DNA of 64,000 nucleotides, taken from the NCBI GenBank assembly GCA_948567375.1, contig OX419755.1, positions 79,006,218-79,070,217 on the forward strand, given 5' to 3'. This DNA comes from Lunularia cruciata. Taxonomy: Eukaryota; Streptophyta; Marchantiopsida; Lunulariales; Lunulariaceae. Both the position numbers and the translations under genes were made by a program. Positions 36,679 through 49,519 of the stretch are shown here, one piece after another (positions within the stretch are counted from its first letter, which is position 1; each line of letters opens with the position of its first letter). Below the pieces are notes generated by a model. The model made no database searches. It saw only the letters and a list, made by a program, of their open reading frames with translations, and had not been told where the DNA came from.

Positions 36679-38561
36679 ATGTATCGTGTTACCAGTGTGG
36701 TCCGATTCTCCAGCCGGGATATAGAGGGCAATTGTGGAAGCTCAGGACGGAGGAACAAGATGCTCTTACTCAGAAGTCGAATGTTATTTCTCTCGTTATG
36801 GCTCTTTGCGGTTATTGGTCTAAGTGTGTATGTACTCCAAAAACGTTATGGCACGACATTGCAACAGGCGAAAGTACTGGACCATCACCTGCCTAAATCG
36901 TGTGAAGGGCGGTGGATTTACATTTACAATATCTCCAGCGTATTTAATGAGGAGTTTGTGACTAATTGCTCCACTTTTAAAAAACCTTTGGACCTCTGCC
37001 CTTACATGGAGAATGGGGGTATGGGAAGAGCGTTCACCTATGAGCCTGAGCTTTTTCCAGATTCTTCTGAAGGTTCAGTGTGGTTTAATACTTGGCAATT
37101 CAGTCTGGAGCAGTACTTTCATGAGCGATTACTGCGCTACCCCTGTTTGGCTCAGACAGAGGAAGTTGCTGATGTTTTCTATGTCCCTTTCTATGCTGGG
37201 ATGGATTTGTCATACAGTATGAGCCATCCACGTAGTGTGAAGAAAGACGCTCGGTACATGGAGCTTTTGAACTGGCTCCGAGAACAGTATTTTTTCACCA
37301 GGAATGGTGGACTAGATCACTTCATAACGCTGGGAAGAATTGCACTGGATTTTAGAAGAAACAAAGGCGACTCATGGGGCACCCAAGTGAGTTCTGTATT
37401 TGGTGAAAGTGCAGGCATCTAGATACGTTGTCTTGAGGAGTTTAGGTAGATATAAATTTCAACTCTTATGCAAGTCCAAGTTGCTATAATCTAGCCTCTG
37501 GAACCTTAACCAAAAATAAGGATGGAAATAATCCAAATCCAAATTTACACAGTTGCTTTTGTTTTATCTAAGGTGGAGCCTCCTCAGATCTCTACAGCTT
37601 CGAGGTCTTCCAGATAGAAAATTTATTTTTTCTACAGTCCTGAAAGTAAAGAGTGAATAAGTCGGTGATCCAGCATCCCTACCTTATCGTTCGCATCAGT
37701 GAACTGATGCACTTTCATGTGACTGTAACGCAGATGCTCTCACATCCGGATTTTCGGAATACCGTCAAGCTTACAATAGAGCGAGATGGTGGCACACCCG
37801 CGCATCACAACAATGAGATCGCTGTCCCTTATCCGACCTACTACCACGCAAGTACTGATTCTCAGGTCCATGATCTTGTCGGCTGGGCAGTTCAGACGAC
37901 TCAGCGATCTGTGTTCGTAGCTCTGGCGGGTTCACGGAAGCAGCGATTGGGCGGGATCAGAGAAAAGCTTATGAGAGACTGTGAGAATGATGTTAGATGC
38001 ACTTTACTAGTCTGTGAGGGCAATGAAGGGGTGAACCAAACTGACTTGGATACACGTTACCCTGGTAATCTCCCAATTGCCGGACACAACCTTCGTACAT
38101 CGTGCCACTATCCTTCGGCACCACTGGACACTTTCCATAGATCACAATTTTGCTTGCAGCCTCCAGGTGATAGCCCGACTCGTCGGTCTTTCTTTGATGC
38201 AATGCTCTCGGGATGCATTCCAGTAATCTTCAAGCCTTCTGCCGCCTGGACACAGTATCTCTCATTTCTTCCAGAAAATGGGGAAAGCTACTCTGTTTTG
38301 GTAACATTCTCGGAGCTCAGGAAACATAACGTGTTTGATATACTTAGTAGGATTTCTCAAATCCAAATTTCTGAGATGCGGGCAAAGATAGGGGAGCTGC
38401 TGCCCCAGATCATGTATGCTCATGTTGGACGAAAGTATCCCTTCTCTGTATCGCCTAACATTCCATTGCTGGAGAACGGAAGCGTGTTGGAAAGAGCAGA
38501 TGCTTTTGATCTTGCCCTTGAACAGGTGCACAACGTCATCAGGAGAAACTTGGGCAGATAG
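36679..38561 (+). CDS. GT47 exostosin-type glycosyltransferase, MUR3-like
   Basis: Two exons, 36679-37386 and 37734-38561, are joined across a 347-bp phase-0 intron (GTGAGT...AACGCAG) into 511 residues. The chosen ATG is the first after an in-frame TGA at 36616. The protein has a type II Golgi layout: a short basic N-terminus, one membrane segment at about residues 35-53 (MLFLSLWLFAVIGLSVYVL), then a luminal exostosin domain from about residue 75. Conserved features are CEGRWIYIYN, YVPFYAGMD, AVPYPTYYH and CLQPPGDSPTRRS at residues 376-388, which fit GT47 clade A. That clade includes xyloglucan galactosyltransferases (MUR3, XLT2), so a role in hemicellulose side-chain synthesis is likely. The exact sugar and acceptor cannot be read from sequence. 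The frame is clean, with no sign of decay. Confidence 0.92.
37387..37733 (+). other. Intron of the GT47 gene
   Basis: The donor is CAA|GTGAGT and the acceptor is GTAACGCAG|ATG. Without splicing, the frame ends at a TAG near 37420. Splicing joins WGTQ to MLSHPDFRN, in the place where MUR3-like proteins continue from the WGT motif toward the AVPYPT block. Confidence 0.88.
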
Positions 38562-40601
38562 TGATGCTGGCTCCTGGTTTTTGTGGAAAAACCACGCGCA
38601 TTGTTGGCAGATTTAATTTGGTCCCTTTAATTTAATGTGTTAGCTGGATCTGTATTATCTTACTGTAGTTCTTAGCCTGTACATATTGCAAACAATCCAT
38701 ATATAAGTTCCTCAAAAATCAGGACTCTACCAGTTCAAGTGGCTACTTTCTCGTTCATGGTCACTCAGACACACGTCTCACTTATCATACTAAGATCTGG
38801 AATAACGTTCTTATGATGAGCGATGAGTTCAACATGACCTGTTCCTTACAGCAATAGCTTGTTAAAGTGGAATTTTGTTTTTCCCCTCAACTCTACCAAG
38901 ATGGTCTCCTCAGATTAACACAAGAAAATTGGTCCAGATCCAGTTTCCTTTCTTGCGTAGGACAGCACACCTTTTCTTGCTCGCTCGAGAGATGATATGT
39001 TGTCCTCTTAAAAGAAGTACTTCGTTATATCTCGACATCGTCTGCATATCAAGTTAAGCAGTACAACAATCATTCACTGCTTATCGAGTGCGGCTTTTAG
39101 TCGCAACAGGGCGGTTAGTGGGGAAATACAGTGTAGTTATTGTGACACCTGCACTAAATACTGTATTGAGCTGCCGTCTTCGATCCGCTTATGTAGGCCT
39201 CAGGAGCTTACATGCTTCTCAGACCCCACTGAGACATTTGTCGGGGCTTCAAACCCACTTCGGCAAAGGTCCGCACCTTTGGTCCGCGCCAGTGGAAATT
39301 GCAGATTCCAGACAACACAGGTCCTGATTTGCTAAACGTGGTTGACCTTCCTGCTTATGGTCGACCATTAGCAGCACGATTCTACTCCAATGGGAGCCTC
39401 AACCACAGGAAGTGTTGCTGCAGCTTCCAACTATCACGAGGGTTATATTGTGTCAAACCTTACAACTTCCCGTCAGATTTCAGCTGATGAGGAATTTGCA
39501 TGACGCTGAAAAATGAGCTCGTTGTGTTACGAGCTGTATTATGAAAGCTGTATATAATGAACCTCATCCTTCACCGTTTGAGTTCGGTTAATCACATTAG
39601 AAGTAGCAATAAGGATTGCCTGGACATGCATTTCACATGACAAATAATGTTCGTACTGATTGTGGAACTTTGTAAGAGTGTCAAGTCCGTTAACTGTTAG
39701 AAATTGGTCTGGTGCTACTTCCAGAACCACTTTTAATATGATCGCATTTAAGACCCAGTGAAGACCTGCAAATCGCGCGGAATGATTAGCCAGTCAACAT
39801 GGAGAAGGACATGGATGGATGGGAAGATGAGCACTCTGCGAATCGGGAACTCCTGGAGTCTTGGACCCCTGCCTTGAGGAAATGACTCCTGATGATCTTC
39901 TCCTTGAGATAGTGCACGGTTGGCACCTTCCAGTGGTTGCCGTTTCAGGTGCGGGCAACAATCTCGCTTTTTCTCCTGCAATCCGACTCTCTCACGATAA
40001 ATGGGGACCTTCCTTTTTGCAATACAAGTTGTCTCTCGAATTACACGATTACAAGAACAGACTCAGATACTTCTCCACTCAGAGCTCCCGGAAATGGTTC
40101 GCTCTTTCAACAGACTATTTGTCGTCAGATGCTTACATGTGCTTGCAAATTGGGCAGTCCTGAACTCTTGGACCCTGCCTTCAACCATACGCCTAGGCTG
40201 TGTCGCTTTCAGCACAGGTGAGAAGGGTTTGGAAATCAGAGCTCGCAGATCTTGAAATTTTGTAACTACAATAAGAAAGATATACACTGTTCTTGACCCG
40301 TGAATTTGAGCAGACTCTGAAAATCTTCTGCATCTTTCACGAATCAAGAATCCATAATGTCTAAGTTATTACTCCTGGATGGATGTACACAGATTTGTGG
40401 CACGAGTTTCATCTTCTATGCAACAGGCAGAACTAGTTATCTGGCAAGTTCCACATAAGGTAGTACTCAACATCCTACAATATATGTACTTCAGTGCTGT
40501 GTACAGAAACTTCAAAATCTCTGTGCAGTTCTCAAACCTTGCAAAGCTAAACTACAATTTCGACCTACAGATGAGAAGGAAACTGAAGGGAGTTTGTGGC
40601 G
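38562..40601. other. Convergent intergenic region between GT47 and CHI genes
   Basis: This 2-kb stretch should hold both 3' UTRs and terminators. Several open frames of 60-100 codons exist on both strands (for example 39861-40163 plus and 40347-40063 minus). None shows a recognisable family or continues across plausible introns. No transposon was recognised. Confidence 0.4.
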
Positions 40602-42317
40602 TCAGTCGGAAGTCTTCTTCAGCAAAGTAGACATCTTCTCGCCGAAAGCTGCTCTAGTTTGTGGAGACACGCCCTTCTTGCTGAGCATTGTGCCAACTAA
40701 AGCTTCACCAAAGACGGAGGATTTCACAACAATTTCTGCCTCTTTCGGGATCACAGATTTGAGTGACTGTGAAATCTGTCATACACACAGGCATCAGAAA
40801 CATATCCGTCAACCCCTTCCACAAAGCTTGTTGTCAGTCCGAAACCTGCTCACGAACCAATAGGGTCCTTTGCATGTGAACTTTCAAACTAAGACACCAA
40901 TTTGGACGTAAAAAGATGCTTGAGAGGATGCCAAAGGCAAACGGGAGAAATAGACAGTTGTTCTGACCTCGAAACCAGAATCTGTGATGGAGAAATATAT
41001 AGTAGAACGAGGGGGGCAATCTTTTTGCTTGAAATATTCGGTGTAGTCTTTCAGGGCCTGCTCTTCGGATTCACCGCACTTCCCCGCTTCCCTCAAATCC
41101 ATAATGGTATTCTGGCCCGACTTGCTAGCGTAATCCTCCCCAGTGAGAGGCAGTAACATCGTGACACTAGCCAACTTCTCCACAGGGGCTGCACATGTTC
41201 AAGCAATGATGGTGAGATTAGTACTTTTCTGAAAAGCGAGAGAAGATATGGAACAGTTTCGTCGAAGAGTGGCAGAATCATTACTCGATGCATCCATTAT
41301 TTGAACGGAAGACTCACTTCAAGGACCTATGTAAATACTTGAATGACACTAACTACAGGAGCACTTAGAATGACTGTTCATTTGATCACAATCTTCACAT
41401 TCAGGCAGGATTTACAAAGCTTAACACTGAGGGGTGGAGCAGTTATGTGTTCAATCACGTAGCCTGAGACAGTCAAGACAAAAGTTTGCACACTGGAAAG
41501 TTTGAGTTCATCACTCAATATAACACGGTTGATATGCTGTAGTCCATAATATAAATTGACATTGTTCTGTCTCGCAAAATTTGTGTTCGTCCTTTTTTCG
41601 TAAGACTGAAATTCTTTGAAGTGCCTGGATTAACAGGAGAGCACACCCTACCTTTGAGGAATGCCTCAAGAAATCGGTCGTCAATAAGAAGCTCCTCTGC
41701 TGAAAGCCCCTTGAATTCGTTCAGATGCTTCACAATCTGAGGGTCTGAATAGATACCTAATACCGTAACTTTGAGTTCCAATCCGTTCGGAAGTCTGACA
41801 CCTCTTACACCTGCCAAGAAATCAATAACCCGTCAGCTTCAAATTGAGTTACCCTGAAATTGAAGAGATTTTAAGTGAGTAGAGATTCTGACGACACTTT
41901 AAGAGCGAGGTCAATCGAAAGCGAGAAGGTTAGTTTCCAATTTCGAATGCGGCGTAAGAAAAGCATATACTGATCATCCGTCAGTGAGAGAATATGGAGG
42001 GTCGGTATGACCCGCTAAAGGTGCGACACCACAGATGAATTATACTGTCATGAATATCGAAAGCCAAGCCAGAGAGCTGCCAAGTTAAGTGTATTACCTG
42101 AACCAACAAGTGTTAGTTCCTTGCTCGAACCTGGTGGCAGTAGCTTCCCAGGCACCTTCACACCTTCAAGAATTGTAGTCCCTACGTCCGGCTCCCCCAA
42201 ATCCAATGCAGAGTGTACATCCTCCACCGACTGTTTCCCATCGGCGGACGCGTCAGCGAGGACTGGCTTCAAAACTTCCGTTTCAACAGCATTGCCCTTT
42301 TGCAGCAAATTATCCAT
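40602..42317 (-). CDS. CHI: Chalcone isomerase (chalcone-flavanone isomerase family)
   Basis: Four exons on the minus strand: 42317-42098, 41810-41652, 41188-40968 and 40775-40602. They join to 774 nt, 257 residues. All introns are GT-AG and all joins keep frame. The ATG follows an in-frame TAG. The enzyme closes chalcones to (2S)-flavanones in flavonoid synthesis. Family marks: LLPPGSSKELTLVGSG; GVRG with Arg76-Gly77 and Thr89 in VTVLGIY (matching Arg36, Gly37 and Thr48 of alfalfa CHI); LPLTGEDY with Tyr146 and Asn153 (matching Tyr106 and Asn113, same spacing of 7); and the C-terminal KKGVSPQTR. The position matching Thr/Ser190 appears to be Val208, so full activity is not certain. The N-terminal ~50 residues exceed a typical CHI. 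A fatty-acid-binding or CHI-like relative is the alternative, but the kept active-site residues favour a true CHI. Confidence 0.88.
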
Positions 42318-43840
42318 TGTTTCGTGTCTCGCCAATCTCGAACACTAGATTTGACGCTGCGTACGAGAGGCAATTCCCAAATGAGGAGCAGACAATACAG
42401 GCCGAGCATACACTCGGGCATCTCAAGATCAGTGATAAACGTATCAAGATATGATTCATGTTAAAGTTAGAGACTTCAACGCAGTGAGACCAACGGTCTG
42501 TATACAGCAAGCGTGGCAATCCCACATCCCGTCTCATAATGTCTGTCTCCAAGAAGGGTGCTGCTTTCACAACATCCGCGCAGCCGTGTTCTTAATGTAG
42601 AAAGTCGGATTATGGAGGGTGCATATATTGTACTACGTGCATACCCTCAGCCGTCTCCACGTCATCTTCGAGCAGGTGGAGCAGGAAAGAAGACAGGCGA
42701 GGCATTATGATTTTCACTTCCACCTCGGACCTGGTGTGAGTATCTACTCTCGCAACTCGCTCAGTTTTGAGTTGCCTCCATCATTACGATGGATGTATTA
42801 TTCGGTGTGATATTATTACTTAGTAGAAAATGAACATGTCACTAAAGTACGGACTGCCATTGCCTTGATGACTATTGCTGGCATGTGGTCTGTCTCCGGA
42901 CTTACGAGGTAGCCCAAGGTCGGACGAGGAGAGACACGGTACAGTGAAGATGCTCCGGCTACCGAGTCCTCAAGGGACTACGATTTCTGGTGATTCATTT
43001 GGTTTACAAGAGCAAAACAGGAAGCTGAGTTGACGAAATGCACCTTTGTATGAGATGACTTGTCGCCCCGTCAGAGTGCAAGATGAAACTTTGAATATAA
43101 TCGAACTTCGAGAGTTGCTCAGTCGAACAAAGGTGTAGTCACTGCTGAATAAATGCACCTGCGAGCCAACTGCCGCAGTGTCGGGGAGGGGAGCTCTCTC
43201 ACTCTGGAAGAAAGCTCGTAAGCAATTCTGACTGAGGTCGTGTTCTCTATCGCCCCTACAGCTGTTTTCTAATCAACGGACATTCACGAAGACCTAGATT
43301 TCTTGTGGAATCTAGATGATCCAATCTCTCGTCCTCCGAAACGCAACTACTGTAATCTTCACTGGCTTCCTCACAGCTCGTCTTACTTACACCCACTGCA
43401 ATAATGTACATGCTATGATTCTCCTCACCTTTATATGCATTCCAAGTCCTTCCTGATTTCCACGAAGTCGTTCCTATCGCGCGTGTAGAGAAGAGGCAGA
43501 AGTCGACAAATCTATCAAACCGAGTCTCCTCTTCGAAGTTGTTGTCCTACTTCCATTGGATTTGTCAAATCGGCCCCGGATAGGTCCTCACTTCGAGGCT
43601 AGTTTGAACTGTGTGCCCAAGTGCAACTGCTACTTTACAACTTGTCGTAATCGATATTGACTCGTGAAAAAGGCGACCGCGTAGAGAACACGAAGGATGG
43701 GAAGACCCATCAAGCCGTACAAGGGAGAAATGCGGCTAGGCCCCAATGGATACTGACTCTGGGTCGCATGAGGCAGAGTCAGCCAGTTTGAACTTGCTAC
43801 AGTCTGCTAGGGACTAACCAAGTCTATACTTTCATGGGTC
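42318..43840 (-). promoter_or_regulatory. Upstream region of the CHI gene
   Basis: Non-coding sequence upstream of the CHI start. An ACGT-core motif CCACGTCAT lies at 42657-42665, about 340 bp before the ATG. Such ACGT cores are common in light- and flavonoid-regulated plant promoters. This is a single motif match and weak evidence. No other gene was recognised. Confidence 0.3.
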
Positions 43841-45897
43841 ATACGAATAATGTATGTATATAATCTTAAAAACATGTTGTTTAATTTAAATGTGATGATT
43901 AATTTAAACATTGTTAACAAATCATACCCTTACTCGTTTAAATCATCGATTTCTTTTTATTTTTCGATAACCATGTAAAATTGAGGAATATGCCCGGTCT
44001 AGCTGGTCCAATATGTGCGCTGTTCATCTTTTACCTTGTTTGAAACAATAAACCTTATAAAACAGAACATTTTTTTAAATGAATATAATGTTATAACGGG
44101 TCTCCTGGTTGAATTATGATTAACAAGTGTTTCCCCTAGATCACAGCACCTTTTGTGAACAAGATGATGCATCCAAGGGATACTTTGACAACTTTCACAC
44201 CTTATATGAGATTGCAGACTTATTATTGAATTTGGATTTCCAATAAATTACTTTAAATTAAAAAGAGAAAGAGAGAAATAACCTCTGACAAGTTTATGGG
44301 TTATGCAAAGTAACTAAATAAAACATGGAATGTACCCTCTGACAAGTTTATGGGTTATGTAAAGTAACTAAATAAAACACGGAATGTTTTTCATTAGATA
44401 TTTTTTTTCCCGTTGTTTTTCACTAATCTACTTTAAAATTTCATAGCGTATCTTTGCAACCTTCAAATATCTTCCAAAGAATATATTCCCTTTTTTCCTT
44501 GTGAAATCTTCAGACTCTCTAATATAACATGGCATATTTGTAGAGGTTGTATTTTCAGAGTGCTAAGATTGTAAAATATAATCTACTAATTAGAGGGCAC
44601 ATCATACCAAAGACACAAGTCATGGGAAGCCTGTTCATTGATGAATGTACAATGTAAAAATGTATATGCTCCCACACGAGAGAGCACGAAACTTTTATGT
44701 ATATATAAAATTTATTTTTGCGACACCCAATGTTTAAAAAATTTTAAGTTCTGATGAAAAGGTATTTTCTAGAAAAATGTCATCCTTTGTCATAAGGAGC
44801 TGATCTTTTGTCTTCCCAAGAGATCGAGAATACATAAACCTATACTTTCATAGCGCTGATAAATGCACTGTACCTTGTACAATTGTGGGCAGGGCCAGTG
44901 TAGTAATGGGTGATGTGGAAATTGGACAGCGTGTGTCTAAATTCAGTAACGAGAATTCCATCCTCATTACACAACTCCAAGTGAATCACGGAGACATCTC
45001 TCCTCTTCTACCACACACACACCCATCCTTCCTCTCGAACATTTGCAGCTGCAATCAATCGAGTAAACACTGCAGTCGTCAACTCGACGATTGATTGACA
45101 AGGACTGTAGTATTGACGAGTCGTTGTGTCCACTCGTACCTCTTCTCTCCATTGAGAATTCACAATGGAATGGTCCAGCATCCGATTGTGAGCTTACGAA
45201 GAAACCATAACGTGTAGAAGTCGTTTCTCGAAGAGAGAAGGAAATTGAGGGCACTTTTCCGTTGTACAACTAACTAGTTTTGCCTGTTTCTCCACAAAAT
45301 CTGAATACCCAAGCCATACATGTAATAATGACTGGATTAAATTCAAAATCCTCGACAGCGTGAAAAGCGAGTTGGTTTAGTGATGTTGTTTAAGAAATCA
45401 CAAATACTTTCTAAATTTATCTCAGATTAGTCATTCATGAATGTAATACATTACATAGTTATTTACTATCTCCACTCCACCACCATGCTCGTCTCTAGAT
45501 CTAATTTCTGTTAATAGTATTGACTATTTGGGTACCCATCCCATGCATGTATTAATGACTAGACTGATCTAAAATCCCGGGGAGTTGCGAAGCGAGTTAG
45601 TTGCTATAGATTGTTAAAGTTGTCCACTAATATTTAGTATATTCTTTTCCAGATCAATTATCCATAAGTTCAGCGGATCCACAATTGTGTACAAATATGT
45701 AGTGCACGTCTCTTAGAACAATAAGAAACTTTTCTCAAAACGTTAAGGTGGTATACACGAAGGAAAAAGAAAAAGGAATACAAGCTACTCAAAAGTGCAA
45801 AAGGGGATAGCAATGACGAGGTTTAAACTAAAAAGTGCTAACATCTATGTATGACTCCGGCTCCTAGCTAAATAAGGGAAAGAAACAAAATAATCTA
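43841..45897. other. AT-rich intergenic DNA with small duplications
   Basis: No gene was recognised. A 54-bp tandem duplication lies at 44282-44389. Two diverged copies of a roughly 150-bp sequence lie at about 45300-45450 and 45535-45690; both contain a CATGTA.TAATGACT block followed by GCGAGTTrGTT. Confidence 0.5.
44282..44389. repeat. 54-bp tandem duplication
   Basis: CCTCTGACAAGTTTATGGG starts at 44282 and again at 44336. The two copies differ at only a few bases, suggesting a recent duplication. Confidence 0.9.
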
Positions 45898-46032
45898 TTA
45901 ATGAAGGGAAACAATATTTACACCCTTTTTTTGATATTTGCACCTCCTCCCCTGTCCGGACCAGAAGCGAATGGTCGCAAATGCTCAAAATGTAGGAGGG
46001 GTGGGGGTGCAAATATAGTTTTCCTTAATGAA
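45898..46032. mobile_element. hAT-like MITE with 8-bp TSD
   Basis: A 119-bp unit at 45906-46024 has inverted ends GGGAAACAATATTTACACC and GGTGCAAATATAGTTTTCC. It is flanked by the exact 8-bp duplication TTAATGAA (45898-45905 and 46025-46032). An 8-bp duplication is typical of hAT transposons. A second internal TATTTGCACCTCCTCCCC stretch near 45930-45948 also pairs with the right end, so the whole unit can fold back. It has no coding capacity. Confidence 0.8.
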
Positions 46033-47731
46033 TGGTGTAATATGTGTCCTACAATGGTATATTCTGTGATTGGGGAGGATCTAGACATGATGATACTGCT
46101 ATTGCAACTGCATGTCTATGAAGACCTAATGCTTGACAGCATGGTAAATAACAAAGACTCTTTGACCAAAATATGGTTGGATAGATAGCCAAAGCTCCTC
46201 TCCTCTACACCGGACCTTGTGCTACCTCTTAAAAGGCGACCTTCAATAAAGATACAAAAAATATATATCTATCACCAAAGGTACAAAAGTATTAGAGTGT
46301 AATTGTGGTGCATAATGATACTCCTTCCCCCTAGGTGCAATGATCACTTCTACTCCCACTTGAATGACAACTTGTGCTAATGATTCTACTTGTAAAGGAT
46401 TCACATGATTCAAACTTGCAACATTTTTACCCAAAACAAATGAGCTACGAATCTGCGCTACATCTCTGAACCTTCTTTCTCTATATGTATTGTACTTCCA
46501 TTTTCTTGCCACTCATTTTAGTTATTTTGCAGTTTTTTTATTTTTTATTTTTTACTTTAAGTAAAAAGATAAAAATAGAATTTCATAAAATATTTAATTT
46601 AAAGCAACCATCACATTGAGTACGATACATTGCACATAAATGGATTAGGGCTCATACACTAAGGAGGTGGTCCAAGTAGATCCAATCACCACTCCATCTA
46701 TACTTGGACGTTGTAAATTATGGAATCTATGCCACTATATATTGGATTATGTCATGAACTCTTGTAGGCTCTCTACCTATGGCACATTGTACAATGTGTA
46801 TACCATGTGACTCATATGGAAATCCACAAATGCACTAATTTGGTAGCCCTAGAAGTACAGATATGATAAGAAGCGTACTATAGCACTCCACTTGCATTTA
46901 GGTTATCCCAAACGCAAGGAGAATATAGAGTTCAACTTCTCAATCAAAAGAGAGGTATGAAGTCAAGTTGCAAAGCTTTTTTTCCACAAGAGAGATTTCT
47001 ATTGTATCAAGAAAATCAGCATCAATTAGGAAAAGGATGTGAGTGTGCATATCCTTATTAAGATCTTCCTAGAATCTAAGGATATAAAGTCTATGACCAT
47101 AGTGAGTGTTGCACATGTGTGGCTTGGTAATAATAGATCACAAGCCAAACAAATATATGACTAGAAAGCTTAAGTACTTGAATCAACTCCAATGATAGGT
47201 TCAAAAAGGAAATGACAACCATGGTGTAAGAACCTTTCTGCCATTACAATCCATGCTACTAAATAAGTTGTTGGTGTAATAACCTTCTACGATCTGAAAC
47301 CACATCCTCCCAAAGTTGTGAGAAGAGCTATTTGTAGCTTACACCACTCATCTAATAGTTGTAGGAGCATGCATGGCACTAATAGAGTTTAGAAAGTGTG
47401 GCATATGGTACTATTAAATATACATAGATGAAGTAGGAGTACATATGTGGGTGGGTAAGTACATGCCAAATAGGAAGGTCTAGAGACATAGTATATCATC
47501 AAAATAAAATGAGTTATTTGTGTCTTCTCTAACCAAAGGATTAAATTAATTTGGACTACATCTTGAAGTGTTTGGGATAAAGGAGCTAAAAAAGTCATCA
47601 TCTACCAAAGAAGAATCCAAAACTCTTAAATCTCTTATTATAAATTAGGATCTTGGTGGGAATTGTGAGGGAGTTAGAACTACTTGTGAATTCTAGACCT
47701 TGCATATGCAAGTAAGTACTCATAAATCAAC
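46033..47731. other. AT-rich intergenic DNA
   Basis: No recognisable protein domain on either strand. Small frames (46512-46243 and 47601-47389, minus) show no family signature. This is the left flank of old element A4. Confidence 0.4.
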
Positions 47732-48240
47732 TTTAACAATATGGAGTTGACAGATGAATTAGTCAAGACTAACTAATTGTACATATTCCAAATTAGCCAA
47801 GAATTATAAGAATATTCTAAAGCATCTAGAAAGCTTCTTGGTACCTTTTGAGTATCAAATAATGCCAAGTAGGTGACTTCTAGGAAGAAGCTTGCCGGCT
47901 AGTTTATCTTGCATGCCAAATAGGTGGCTTATGTATGGCTTATGTATGCCAAATAGGTGGCTGAAGAAAGCTTCTTGCAAAGCTTCTAGACTAGTTTAGC
48001 TTGCATGCCAACTAGGTGGTTTCTAGAAGGAAGCTTGTTGGGAAGCTTTCCAATTAGTTTAGCTTGCATTCTAAGAAGGTGGGCTTTAGGAAGCTTCTTG
48101 AGATGCTTCCCAAGAGCCTTGTATGTTCTCTATAAATACCAAAGCTCAAGTTCATGCTAGGCATTCAGAGTTTCCCTCATTCAAGAGTCGCAATGTAATC
48201 TTTCACCTTGGTCTTCTATTTCTCTTCTCTATCTTTTACA
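47732..48240 (+). repeat. 5' LTR of A4
   Basis: A 509-bp LTR starting TTTAACAATATGGAG (mutated TGTAACA) and ending TTTTACA. It contains a local duplication of a GGCTTATGTATG segment near 47928-47950. The GAATATTC core is kept near 47812. TATAAATA lies near 48131. Confidence 0.85.
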
Positions 48241-48507
48241 TTGGTATTAGAGCAAGAATGGGATGGATGGAATTTATGGATCAACAAATCAGTTTCTTCC
48301 AAACCATTAGGATTTCTATGTCTATGTACTACCCAAGCATCATCTCATGTAGTTCATCATCTCACAGTTTGGGCATAATTTTATGAATGTGATCACCGTG
48401 TTTGATGAACTATTGATACTTCTAATTGTAACTTACAAAGAGTGGTGGGCGTGTTGCATCTAGGTGTTAACTTAGATAATTGTTGGTATTTTGTTAGATT
48501 AGTAGCC

Positions 48508-49519
48508 ATGGCTACAATGCTTGAAGTTATTATTGCTATGCAACAACAAATTGAGCATCTTACTTGATTGTTGGAAGAAAGAGACCATCAACGATAAGAG
48601 CATGTACAGAGAGTACCATTTTAAGAAGAAGTGAAAATCTGATTTCCAGAGCCCACGGTATTTGAAGGCAAGAATCTCCCAAGTGCAACTGAGAATTTTG
48701 TGTTTGATTATGAATGTTATTTTGAAGTTATAAATCTTTAAGATGAATGGAGACAAATTCTCTTGGTTGCAAGCCAATTGGATGGAGTGGCAAAACTATG
48801 GTGGCAATTCCAAGTGGAGCAAGCTGAATGGTAATTTGTTACACCAATCTCAACACGTGAAGAATTCAAGAGCACAATAATTGGGAAATACCAAGCTATA
48901 AATGATATATGAGATAGATTGGCAAAATTGAAGTGGATTAGTTTTGTCAAAAGATACATCACTCAATTTCAAAACACCATAATGAAAATTCTGGATATAC
49001 TAGAAGGTGAAGCTTTGGATTGATTTGTGAGGGGCTTGAAGTCAAGTACCAAATTAAAAGTAATTGTGTGAAAGCCCAAACGCTTGGAGGAAGCCATGCA
49101 ATTGGTTTGAGCGCTTTGATTCTTTTGTTGCCATGACTTGATCTCGACCTCAACCTTCATAAAACCTACCAACACACTACACACAAGTAGAGGAGCTGGT
49201 ACCAATAGAGATTGATGTTGTCCATGGAGATCACTTGGCACTACAAATAAAAAGAGGCTACAAACAAAATAGTGATTGCTTTTATTATTGCCACATTGGA
49301 CATTGCATTGTTGAATACTTTTTCAAGAATGGACAACCTTGACAAATCCCCAAATGGAATTTGTAAAGCATCATGATCAAGGAAACAAAGAATCCCAATA
49401 GGAGATATAGAGTCACCTATTAAGAACTTGATTAGTTCCAATGGGATTGAAGGCTTGACCTATGCAAGTTTGCTTCACTTGCAACATATGATATTTGATC
49501 ATGGTTGTAAGATTGTAGT
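48508..49519 (+). pseudogene. A4 gag (broken)
   Basis: The start ATG lies at 48508 (MATMLEVIIAMQQQIEHLT), matching gag starts of the family. The capsid-like block ENFVFDYECYF lies near 48690-48722. The zinc-knuckle region near 49270-49320 has lost canonical positions. Many stops are present. The protease start continues beyond the solo LTR at 49939. Confidence 0.75.

Noticed and set aside
39861-40163. A 100-residue plus-strand frame between the two genes
   Set aside because: No recognisable family, and overlapping frames on the other strand are equally long; treated as chance.
45053-45101. Small imperfect hairpin CAATCAATCG...CGATTGATTG
   Set aside because: Short, with a 3-nt bulge; expected by chance at this window size.
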